From a bacterium (GTDB lineage: Bacteria; Bacillota; Clostridia; Oscillospirales; Acutalibacteraceae): a stretch of DNA of 6,130 nucleotides. The notes under the pieces were generated by a model. The model saw only the letters and a list, made by a program, of their open reading frames with translations. It was not told the origin of the DNA and searched no databases. The stretch covers positions 1-6,130 of the forward strand of contig JAHKXX010000258.1 in NCBI GenBank assembly GCA_020627425.1, in the 5' to 3' direction. This document shows, piece after piece, positions 1-6,119 of the stretch. The translations under genes and the position numbers were made by a program. Positions within the stretch are counted from its first letter, which is position 1; every line of letters begins with the position of its first letter.

Positions 1-6
1 CTCCAC

Positions 7-50
7 AAAAAACAATAGTCAAGCCTTGTAAGTACGAAGGCTTGACTATT
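7..50 (-). terminator. Intrinsic terminator of the sigma/DUF4179 unit
   Basis: A perfect 14-bp inverted repeat (14-27 pairing with 37-50, 9-base loop) lies 15 bases past the stop codon of the 421-residue protein. Read on the minus strand, the stem is followed after one base by six T residues (A-run at 7-12 on the plus strand). This is the classic Rho-independent layout and ends the second transcription unit. On the plus strand the tract after the stem is weaker, so a bidirectional role is possible but not supported by any plus-strand gene in the window. Confidence 0.9.
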
Positions 51-65
51 TATAATATGCGCCGG

Positions 66-1331
66 TTATGCTGTAATATCGTATAATATGGTACCGTTAA
101 AGCTGATCCTTGCTATTTGCTCGGGATCAATGCACATAGGCTTTGTTCCTAAGCTGCCGCCTTCGTAGTATTTATACTCAAGGATTTCCTTGTTGTCGCT
201 TGTGTTAAGCGGAGCCTCGTCAAATACATACTTCTTACCGTCCTTCAAAGTTATCTCAACAGAATTTTTGCTATCTGGATCCTGATTCTTGTGAATACTT
301 ATAAGCTCATCACGGTCATTGGTATTGTACTGCATTTCAAGTCTGATCGACAGGGGGAGCGCATTCAAAGACATCATAGTCATATCTGTATCGCTGTATT
401 TTACCTTTTTGCCGTTTACATCAAAGTCCTTTGAAATCTCTCTATAGTTCAGTGGGAATGATACTTCATAGCTTATATTTACGTTTTCCTTTGAAGCGAT
501 GACCAGATCAAAGTCCGGGCTGACTATTATCACCTGATTATCGGTGAGAGTTTTTTCGGCGTCGTTATAGATCTTTTCTATCTCTTTATCGCCCTTGCCG
601 GTATCGTCTGCGATCAGCTTTTTATAAGTTTCGCTCTCACAGAGAACCTCTTCCTCATAATAGAACACAAGACTGTCGTCCTTTACTGTAACTGTCTGAC
701 CTATCAGGTTGCTGTTTCTGTCGTGATAGCTTACATATGCAGTTACGGTGTTGTCGTCGCTCAGCTCGTAGTAAACATCGCCGCCGCGATAGTGTCCGTC
801 GTAAAACAGACCCTCGGTAAGTTTGCTAAAAAGAGGCAGCGTACAGGTAACATCTGCCTGCTCCCCCTTGTCTGCTTTCTCGGAGACTACACCTATAAGC
901 TCTTTGTCACTTGTGACAAATGCGCTGCCGTCCTTCTTTGTGATGCTGCATACAGCGTATGCGTCCCTCTTGTCGCCTGCGACTCCCTTGTAATCAATAA
1001 TGACATCATCGCTTTTTACCGTTGCGGATCCGCTGCCGTACATGCCATTTACAGGCTCACCGGCAATAAGGTTGCCCATTAAATTATTGATGCCGCCCGT
1101 AGCATATGCCGTAAATGTACCCACCGCAAGAACTGCTGCCGCTGCTATAAGTACGGCGCGAACTCTTTTGCTGCTTTTTCTTGTGGTTTTTACTGTGCTC
1201 TTGGAATCTATGTTTTTCATAACTATCTCCTTTACTCTGTCCTCGTTTATGCCTGTATCCTCTGTGATCGACTCGGTTTCTATGTTATCAATGTCGTTGT
1301 CCATATGGTCAAATAAATTGTTTGTTCTCAT
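66..1331 (-). CDS. Single-pass membrane protein, DUF4179-like, candidate anti-sigma factor
   Basis: A 421-residue protein, probably the membrane-bound partner that restrains the sigma factor encoded just upstream. Seen: an acidic N-terminal tail (about 1-45), a basic stretch (about 44-58, TTRKSSKRVR at its end), one transmembrane helix at about 59-77 rich in Ala and Val, and a roughly 340-residue outer region with no further hydrophobic helix. The positive-inside rule places the N-terminus in the cytoplasm. The tail segment EDRVKEIVMKN before the helix and the layout resemble DUF4179-containing proteins that sit next to ECF sigma genes in clostridia. That family match is from recognition, not a search. 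The start ATG lies 1 base after the sigma TGA stop and has an AAGGGG ribosome site 8 bases upstream, so the two genes are almost certainly co-transcribed. No zinc-binding HxxxCxxC anti-sigma motif is present, so sigma binding is inferred from context. The outer region may sense an envelope cue; its ligand cannot be told from the sequence. Confidence 0.8.
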   Translation of the reverse strand: MRTNNLFDHMDNDIDNIETESITEDTGINEDRVKEIVMKNIDSKSTVKTTRKSSKRVRAVLIAAAAVLAVGTFTAYATGGINNLMGNLIAGEPVNGMYGSGSATVKSDDVIIDYKGVAGDKRDAYAVCSITKKDGSAFVTSDKELIGVVSEKADKGEQADVTCTLPLFSKLTEGLFYDGHYRGGDVYYELSDDNTVTAYVSYHDRNSNLIGQTVTVKDDSLVFYYEEEVLCESETYKKLIADDTGKGDKEIEKIYNDAEKTLTDNQVIIVSPDFDLVIASKENVNISYEVSFPLNYREISKDFDVNGKKVKYSDTDMTMMSLNALPLSIRLEMQYNTNDRDELISIHKNQDPDSKNSVEITLKDGKKYVFDEAPLNTSDNKEILEYKYYEGGSLGTKPMCIDPEQIARISFNGTILYDITA

Positions 1332-1332
1332 A

Positions 1333-1875
1333 TCAGTATCCCCTTTCTCTAAGGAAAGCCTTCAGCTTTGTCCTTCCCCTTTTTATCTTGGACTTGACTG
1401 CTTCAAGCTTCAGTCCCATTTTTTCCGAAATGCTCGGTGCGGTCTGGTAATAGTAATAGTACCTTAAAAGTATCTCCCTGTCTGGCTGTCCGAACAGGTC
1501 AAGCGCGTCCTTCAGATCCTTTTGCAGTACCTTTTCATCAATGCTTTCGGAAAGACTGTATTCGTCAGCCATAACTACATCGTCAATATCGAGCATCTCT
1601 CCTTTTGGCTTTATTCTTCTGAGTGCTTCCTTTGCTTTGTTTTTTGCGACCGCTGCTATAAAGCCCTTTAGTGAATTCATTCTTATCTTGTCGGCATCAT
1701 TCCAGACAGCGATAAACACATCTGCTGTTGTTTCCTCTAAATCTGACGGCGACATCATTCCGCGCGAGATATTATATACTATTGTAGAAGCATATTTGAT
1801 ATATCGGCTCATTATTTCTTCAAGGGCAGCTTCACTGTGCTTTTGCAGCTCTGCCGTAAGCTCGTTGTCTGTCAT
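1333..1875 (-). CDS. ECF-type RNA polymerase sigma factor (second unit)
   Basis: A 180-residue sigma-70 family protein of the extracytoplasmic function class, with only regions 2 and 4. Region 2 spans about residues 17-87: a core-binding helix around DLEETTADVFIAVWND (45-60) and the promoter -10 reading part around LKGFIAAVAKNKAKEALRR (69-87). Region 4 spans about 122-177, with a helix-turn-helix around ISEKMGLKLEAVKSKIKRGR that should read the -35 element. A run of five Tyr (139-143) precedes the helix-turn-helix; such aromatic runs occur in related clostridial ECF factors. The length is normal for the class. The ATG start is backed by a strong GGAGG site (1883-1887) with 7-base spacing. It is the first gene of its unit, placed after the terminator of the YfhO operon, and is followed 1 base later by the DUF4179-like membrane protein, its likely regulator. 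It differs clearly in sequence from the other sigma factor in the window, so the two modules are not a recent duplication. Confidence 0.93.
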   Translation of the reverse strand: MTDNELTAELQKHSEAALEEIMSRYIKYASTIVYNISRGMMSPSDLEETTADVFIAVWNDADKIRMNSLKGFIAAVAKNKAKEALRRIKPKGEMLDIDDVVMADEYSLSESIDEKVLQKDLKDALDLFGQPDREILLRYYYYYQTAPSISEKMGLKLEAVKSKIKRGRTKLKAFLRERGY

Positions 1876-1882
1876 TTTTTGT

Positions 1883-1887
1883 CCTCC
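1883..1887 (-). promoter_or_regulatory. Strong ribosome binding site for the second sigma gene
   Basis: On the minus strand GGAGG sits 7 bases before the ATG at 1875. It is the clearest ribosome site in the window and fixes the start of the 180-residue sigma factor. Confidence 0.85.
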
Positions 1888-1911
1888 GGATAACTAAATG
1901 TTTTTTGTCCT

Positions 1912-1937
1912 GGGTGAAATTTCAACCTTCACTTATA
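1912..1937 (-). promoter_or_regulatory. Possible promoter and palindromic operator of the second unit
   Basis: Between the YfhO terminator and the second sigma gene, the minus strand carries TATAAG (1937-1932), a 5-of-6 match to a housekeeping -10 box, but with no convincing -35 box 17 bases upstream. About 5 bases downstream is an imperfect 16-bp palindrome (1912-1927, core TGAAATTTCA, 7 of 8 pairs matching) that would lie at the start of the transcript. The palindrome also contains TGAAA, which loosely resembles an ECF -35 element and could belong to an autoregulated promoter. An A/T-rich stretch (about 1971-1998) lies upstream and could act as an UP element. All of this is weak pattern evidence; some promoter must lie in 1876-2000 because a terminator precedes the gene. 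Confidence 0.3.
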
Positions 1938-1994
1938 TAATTGCAGAAACTCTTTAAAAAGGTCCGCTTTTATAAAAATTTTTTAAATTTTTTT

Positions 1995-2039
1995 AAAACA
2001 AAAACAGCGGCTGTAACAGCACTATGCTACAGCCGCCTG
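1995..2039 (-). terminator. Intrinsic terminator of the sigma/partner/YfhO operon
   Basis: A hairpin of GCGGCTGTA (2007-2015) with TACAGCCGC (2028-2036) begins 5 bases after the YfhO stop codon. Three more inner pairs are possible across a bulge. On the minus strand it is followed by T-rich sequence (five T, G, four T; 2004 down to 1995). This separates the YfhO operon from the second sigma unit, so the latter needs its own promoter. Confidence 0.9.
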
Positions 2040-2041
2040 TT

Positions 2042-4921
2042 TTATCCTATTCCCTTGTGTATAAAATTCAGAACCAGCGGTAACAGATATACTACTATCA
2101 GAACCGCCAGCGATCCGAAGCTTACTATAAATTCGCATACGCTGTTCAGTTTTTTTCCTATACGAAGGTGTTTACCGAATTTGATATATATAACAAGAGC
2201 AATTATTCCGAGACAGGAAAGGATCACTCCCAAAACCAGTCCCTTGGGAACGGTAAACATCTCTATGCTGTTATCCCCTTTTTTTAGCTCTATTGCGGTA
2301 AAGCCGCCAAGTACCTTTTTGGGTCTTGTCAATGCACCGTTTACCCTTGCATACATTCCGTCGTTATAGGGTACAAACAGTACGCAACAGCCATCGTCGT
2401 CCATTTTACAGCTGCCTTGTATCACTCCGCGCTGTGCATTCAGCGAGGCGCATTTTGTTTCCTTTACGGTTTTTTTCAGCTGCAGTTTATCCATCCCGAA
2501 AATTCCGAAACTGCTGCAGGTAATATCCTTGCTACACTCTATCTGCACCGTCACGTTCCTGTCCGTATAATCACCGAGATAGAGAAGACCGTTTTCGTTC
2601 TGAGTCGGAAATTCCGTTCTTCTGGTGACGCTGTTCACCTTTATACTTACACTTTTATATATATCCTCGTTGAGTGCAGTAGAAAAGCCGTCGAAGCAGT
2701 CAAAATAGAGCGACTTTGTTCCGCTTACATAAAAGCTATAGTATACAGAGGCGCCATTATTTATTTTGTAGCCGCCTTTGCTGCGGCTAATACCCTTTGA
2801 GCGTATATTACTGTATTGATATTCGGATACAAGGTTTTTTTGCCCGTCAAACAGACTGTCATATAAATACTGCTGGATCTGCGCCCTTGACAAATTCTCG
2901 GGAAGCTCTTCGGGTACAGAGCCGGTAACAGGTATACCGAGATCAAAATACAAGTCGGTCTTATTTATGGCATATTTATTATCCTTATAGACCGACTCCT
3001 TGCTTCTCTTGGTGCTGACAGTGTACTTAATACTATACAGTGCATCGGTAAAGCTTGTTCCGCCGTGGTTTCCTGCTTTCATCCATACAGAGGAATAGCC
3101 GAGCAGATTCTGAGTATTCATATAGTTTTTATCAGTAAGTGAAGTGTAGTGACTTATGGAATTATACCCGAGGGCGCCTATCATATTGTAGTCAATAGTA
3201 CTTTGAGAGGATCTGACGCGGTAAAAAGAATCATCCTCTATTTTATTGCACAGGTTTGTCACCGCCATATAATCATCAGTACGGGGCTTGTTGTTTTTGT
3301 AGGGACTTGCGGCATATATCTGTAGATTTACAAAGCACTCGGTAGCACAAACCATCAGCAACAAAAGCGAAAACACGCTGCGGGCTATATATTTCTTTTT
3401 ATAGCATAACATCAGCGCCGCATATACAAAAACCGAAAGAGCGAACAGTACAGCTATCCCAGCAAAGGATTCCTTGCTGCCCCACAGAGAAGCGGTGTAT
3501 CTTGTGAGGGTCTTGAAATTATCCAACGTATATTTAAGCGCAATAAACGCATATACCCCGCCCAGCGCAAACAAGCCGATAGCAACACCGAGGTGCTGCG
3601 GAGTTTTCAGTCTTGAATGATAAGCCCTGTTTTCTGACAGAAGATCCGCCGCGCACATAAGACCGCAGAATATAGTCATAAAGCCGTATCTTCCGGGGAA
3701 GGACATATATTCTCCGGTATGCCACATTTTGTTTATCGGCTCTATAACAAACGGCACAAGCATAAGTGCAAATATAAGCAGATCGCTGCTCTTTCTGTCA
3801 AAGCCGATCTTGCCGAACAGAACATAGAAAATAACGAAGCCTATAATGAGCAGAGAGCAGATCATTAGAGAATAGATCGCAGGGTTTGGAAAGCGCTCCG
3901 AAAGCTTCCATGCCTTGCTTATGGGATCTATGAGAAACGGTATAAGCATAACGCCGAGCACAACAAAAAAACCGTCCTTAAGCTTCATTGTGTTTTTCTT
4001 AGAAGTGATAAAAAAAGCAACTCCGACAAATATCAGTGCCGTACAAAACAGCATAGGCAGCATAGTATTGTACGAGGTAAGTGTGCCGGACTCGGCTATT
4101 TTATCAAGCGATCCGCCAAGCCTGCTTGACGAGGAAACTCCGAAAAAGCTTGTAAGCCATACAACAGCACTGCACAGCGCGGCAATAAGAGAGCCGGAGA
4201 AAAAGCTGACGGCGGTGTTTTTACTGCGGGACTTCTTATCGGAGGAGATAAAGACCAGATAGTAGATGAGTATGAATATTACCACCATTACAGCTATGTA
4301 AAAATTCATAAAAACTATAAGGGTAAGGGAAACGGTGTAGAGAATATTTTTTTGCTTTTTCAGTATATTCTCCAGTCCGCATACAAGCAGCGGAAACATA
4401 TATACTATATCGAGCCACATCAGATTCTGATAATACATAAGCCCATAGCCCGAAAGCGCATACATCACAGCCAGAGAGACGCAGACTCCGCGGCTGACCT
4501 TTTTATACTTCTGAAAATAATATGCAGAGGTAACAGAACTGAGCATCAGCTTCAGCAAAAACAAAATATCCACAAAAAGCAGTACGTCCTGCTTTTTGAC
4601 AAAGGCAACAAGCAGTGAAAAGGGGCTGGACAAAAAGAAGAAGAAAACTCCCAAAAAATTCATACCGCCTGCATTGTGCATATTAAAGAGCAGCCCGTCC
4701 CTGCCTGCCATAATATCCTTCAGATCCATAAGGAGAGGCACAGTCTGCTGGTTCATATCGCACCAAGCTATAGTACCTTCACCAAAGGGGTATTGACCGC
4801 ATAAATAAAATGTCGTCAAAACAAGTGCCGCGACCATGAGCGGCGCAAATATCATAGGATAATACTCGGAAAGCTTTTTTCCTATTGACTTTATATTCAA
4901 GGTTATCCTGCTCCTTATCAT
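2042..4921 (-). CDS. YfhO-family multi-membrane protein, predicted GT-C glycosyltransferase
   Basis: A 959-residue integral membrane protein of the YfhO family. In Bacillus and Listeria, YfhO-type proteins move a sugar from an undecaprenyl-phosphate carrier onto teichoic acid outside the membrane; the acceptor here is unknown. Seen: a first helix at about 22-41, then an outer loop with WCDMNQQ (53-59) whose Asp matches the GT-C type acidic site, then an SSPF motif (98-101). About a dozen further helices run to about residue 534. A WHTGEY..FPGRYGF signature typical of clostridial YfhO lies at about 400-414. An outer domain of roughly 360 residues (535-893) follows, then two closing helices (894-913, 930-953). 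Residues 311-372 look like a degenerate copy of 373-434. The outer domain holds seven Cys, unusual for an exported anaerobe protein. The ATG overlaps the previous stop (ATGA) and lacks its own ribosome site. A TTG at 4900 (codon 8) preceded by AAGGAG is an alternative start. It is the last gene of the operon, before a terminator. Confidence 0.88.
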   Translation of the reverse strand: MIRSRITLNIKSIGKKLSEYYPMIFAPLMVAALVLTTFYLCGQYPFGEGTIAWCDMNQQTVPLLMDLKDIMAGRDGLLFNMHNAGGMNFLGVFFFFLSSPFSLLVAFVKKQDVLLFVDILFLLKLMLSSVTSAYYFQKYKKVSRGVCVSLAVMYALSGYGLMYYQNLMWLDIVYMFPLLVCGLENILKKQKNILYTVSLTLIVFMNFYIAVMVVIFILIYYLVFISSDKKSRSKNTAVSFFSGSLIAALCSAVVWLTSFFGVSSSSRLGGSLDKIAESGTLTSYNTMLPMLFCTALIFVGVAFFITSKKNTMKLKDGFFVVLGVMLIPFLIDPISKAWKLSERFPNPAIYSLMICSLLIIGFVIFYVLFGKIGFDRKSSDLLIFALMLVPFVIEPINKMWHTGEYMSFPGRYGFMTIFCGLMCAADLLSENRAYHSRLKTPQHLGVAIGLFALGGVYAFIALKYTLDNFKTLTRYTASLWGSKESFAGIAVLFALSVFVYAALMLCYKKKYIARSVFSLLLLMVCATECFVNLQIYAASPYKNNKPRTDDYMAVTNLCNKIEDDSFYRVRSSQSTIDYNMIGALGYNSISHYTSLTDKNYMNTQNLLGYSSVWMKAGNHGGTSFTDALYSIKYTVSTKRSKESVYKDNKYAINKTDLYFDLGIPVTGSVPEELPENLSRAQIQQYLYDSLFDGQKNLVSEYQYSNIRSKGISRSKGGYKINNGASVYYSFYVSGTKSLYFDCFDGFSTALNEDIYKSVSIKVNSVTRRTEFPTQNENGLLYLGDYTDRNVTVQIECSKDITCSSFGIFGMDKLQLKKTVKETKCASLNAQRGVIQGSCKMDDDGCCVLFVPYNDGMYARVNGALTRPKKVLGGFTAIELKKGDNSIEMFTVPKGLVLGVILSCLGIIALVIYIKFGKHLRIGKKLNSVCEFIVSFGSLAVLIVVYLLPLVLNFIHKGIG
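3677..3949 (-). repeat. Degenerate in-frame tandem duplication inside the YfhO gene
   Basis: Residues 325-353 and 387-415 of the YfhO protein align without gaps at an offset of 62 residues (186 bases), with 13 of 29 identical. Shared residues include P328/P390, F329/F391, P333/P395, K336/K398, W338/W400 and Y350/Y412. In the DNA, 3915-3951 matches 3729-3765 at 30 of 37 bases by hand count. The downstream copy holds the family signature (WHTGEY, then FPGRYGF). The upstream copy has lost its His and Arg (K339 and I349). Confidence 0.7.
4911..4916 (-). promoter_or_regulatory. Ribosome-site-like AAGGAG just after the partner-gene stop
   Basis: AAGGAG on the minus strand starts 1 base after the TGA stop of the 207-residue protein, inside the first codons of YfhO as called from the ATG at 4921. 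It lies 10 bases before a TTG (4900-4898, codon 8). It may serve an alternative TTG start, since no ribosome site precedes the ATG. The 10-base spacing is slightly long, so both starts remain possible. Confidence 0.4.
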
Positions 4922-5541
4922 TCAAAAATTATTTCACATTCAGCCTGTGTATCATACAAGACATTACCAAGGGTTTTCTTGAGAGAACTCAGCAAAAGCT
5001 GCTCGTCCGATCTGTCACAAAAGTCTTTTATATTTCGTGTGACCTTTACTCTTAGTGAGGGCTTTGAAACAGTATAATTTGCGTCCCCGTTTCCGGTGCT
5101 CTCCGAACCGTGTGTTTCGTCCGTTACATCCAAAAGCTGTACCTGCGGGGGGATACCATTAAGCTCTCTCCAGACACTGTACACCTCATTATAAAATCCG
5201 TCCTCGGCTATAGAGACGGTTATTTCTTTTTTTTGCAGCTTATGATCCTTAACATAATAGATATAACAATCGGTCTGTTCATCTTCATATATTTCATATA
5301 TCATAGAGGCTTCCTGACTGCTGCTGCCGCGATCCGTTTCAGAGGAGGAAACTATAACAGTATTCTTAAGTCCGTTATTGCCTACTGAAATTAATATAAG
5401 AGACACTGCCACAGCAACAAGTGCAGCGGTTACACCTGCAGACAGCATCAGTTTATGTTTTTTATCGTGTTTTGATGACGCGTCGGCGATATACTCTTCA
5501 TCTATATCGGTAAGTGAAGAAAAAACATCTATCGGCTTCAT
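4918..5541 (-). CDS. Single-pass membrane protein with GerMN-like outer domain, candidate anti-sigma factor
   Basis: A 207-residue protein between a sigma gene and YfhO. Seen: a short acidic N-terminal tail (1-30) with VFSSLTDIDEEYI at 6-18, a Lys/His-rich patch (24-30), one transmembrane helix at about 31-53, a Ser-rich linker (about 62-79), and an outer domain at about 91-207. The outer domain pattern (YIYYVKDHKLQKKEITV, then VWRELNGIPPQVQLLDV, then a late segment with EQLLLSSLKKTLGNV) resembles the GerMN/Germane fold of sporulation and lipoprotein proteins. This match is by eye and moderate. The gene overlaps the sigma stop by 4 bases (ATGA), with GGGAGGG about 6 bases upstream, and overlaps YfhO the same way, implying coupled translation of all three. 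Position after an ECF sigma gene, the N-terminal tail and the membrane anchor suggest it binds and restrains that sigma factor. No known anti-sigma motif proves this. It could instead be an accessory to YfhO. Confidence 0.75.
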   Translation of the reverse strand: MKPIDVFSSLTDIDEEYIADASSKHDKKHKLMLSAGVTAALVAVAVSLILISVGNNGLKNTVIVSSSETDRGSSSQEASMIYEIYEDEQTDCYIYYVKDHKLQKKEITVSIAEDGFYNEVYSVWRELNGIPPQVQLLDVTDETHGSESTGNGDANYTVSKPSLRVKVTRNIKDFCDRSDEQLLLSSLKKTLGNVLYDTQAECEIIFE

Positions 5542-6089
5542 AGCAATCCCTCCCTCTCAAGTCGCAGTCTCAGCTTATTACGGACTCTGAATAATATGGA
5601 CTTGGTTTTGCTTTCGGTGAAGCCAAAGTGATTTGAAACCTCTTTTATGGTTTCCGAGTACCAGTATCTTCTTAGAAACACTCTGCGCTCGGTATTGCCA
5701 AGCTGACTGATAAAGCTGTTTAACACCTCGGCAAGAAGTATCGTATCCGTTTCGTTTTCTATCGACTGATTGCTGACACATTCGGATAGTTCCGAAAAAA
5801 TATCGGTAATATTTTCATCTCTTTTTTCGGCTGTTCTTTTCCTCAGTTTATCAATAGAGCGCCTGCGTGTTATCTTCGCAAGAAAGGCTGATAGTTTTTC
5901 AGGTCTGTGCGGAGGGATAGAATTCCACGCGTCCAGATATGTATCATTTACACTCTCCTCGGAGTCGTTTCTGTTACAGAGTATTTTGTAGGCTATATTA
6001 TACAGAAAGGCGCCGTATTTAGTCTGTGTTTCCTTTATCGACTCCTCATTTCTCTGAAAATACATCTCTATGATCGTACTATCCTTCAT
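5538..6089 (-). CDS. ECF-type RNA polymerase sigma factor (first unit)
   Basis: A 183-residue sigma-70 family protein of the extracytoplasmic function class. Region 2 covers about 22-90: DSEESVNDTYLDAWNSIPP (42-60) matches the core-binding part and FLAKITRRRSIDKLRKR (69-85) the -10 reading part. Region 4 covers about 122-178, with RRYWYSETIKEVSNHFGF leading into a helix-turn-helix and KTKSILFRVRNKLRLRL (161-177) as the recognition helix region. It belongs by style to a large clostridial group whose members begin with a MxDSxII..YF.RNE pattern. That supports the ATG at 6089, which also has AGGTGA 5 bases upstream. An upstream GTG (6098) and ATG (6095) are in frame but lie inside this ribosome site. 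The gene ends in an ATGA overlap with its membrane partner. It is first in a three-gene operon and probably drives its own transcription. Confidence 0.92.
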   Translation of the reverse strand: MKDSTIIEMYFQRNEESIKETQTKYGAFLYNIAYKILCNRNDSEESVNDTYLDAWNSIPPHRPEKLSAFLAKITRRRSIDKLRKRTAEKRDENITDIFSELSECVSNQSIENETDTILLAEVLNSFISQLGNTERRVFLRRYWYSETIKEVSNHFGFTESKTKSILFRVRNKLRLRLEREGLL

Positions 6090-6094
6090 ACTCA

Positions 6095-6100
6095 TCACCT
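6095..6100 (-). promoter_or_regulatory. Ribosome binding site choosing the 6089 start
   Basis: AGGTGA on the minus strand, 5 bases before the ATG at 6089. Because it covers the in-frame GTG at 6098 and touches the ATG at 6095, it favours the shorter protein. Confidence 0.6.
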
Positions 6101-6105
6101 GCTTC

Positions 6106-6119
6106 TATATATATAGTCG
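6106..6119 (-). promoter_or_regulatory. Partial promoter of the first unit (-10 region only)
   Basis: The minus strand reads CGAC (6119-6116) followed by TATATATATA (6115-6106), about 27 bases before the start codon. CGAC resembles ECF -10 elements (CGTC-like), and the TA run could be a housekeeping -10. In either case the -35 element would fall at or beyond the window edge, so the promoter cannot be judged. Confidence 0.3.

Noticed and set aside
1447..1461. Codons for five consecutive Tyr in the second sigma factor as a possible slippage or repeat site
   Set aside because: Codons alternate and the reading frame is intact; aromatic runs at this position are normal in related sigma factors.
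1000..1467. Plus-strand open frame of 155 codons opposite the sigma/DUF4179 junction
   Set aside because: It lies antisense to two well-supported genes and spans their junction; its translation is a low-complexity hydrophobic shadow with no recognisable domain.
1957..1971. Small hairpin (AAAAG/CTTTT) in the second promoter region
   Set aside because: Only 5 weak pairs with a 5-base loop; not distinguishable from chance in A/T-rich sequence.
1966..2000. A/T-rich stretch as a possible replication origin or phase-variable tract
   Set aside because: It is short, has no DnaA-box or iteron pattern and no long homopolymer run in a coding or promoter spacer; terminator tail plus upstream promoter element explains it.
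1941..2369. Plus-strand frame running through the terminator and into the YfhO 3-prime end
   Set aside because: It would read through a terminator hairpin and A/T-rich spacer; the translation is compositionally odd and has no domain.
2326..2800. Overlapping plus-strand frames opposite the YfhO outer domain
   Set aside because: No ribosome site or domain; they mirror the coding pattern of the minus-strand gene.
3915..4262. Plus-strand frame of 115 codons opposite YfhO membrane helices
   Set aside because: Shadow of a membrane protein gene; there is no sign of plus-strand transcription anywhere in the window.
66..6089. Defence, toxin-antitoxin or mobile-element content
   Set aside because: All five genes are explained as sigma factors, membrane partners and a YfhO protein; there are no transposase, integrase, nuclease or terminal inverted repeats.
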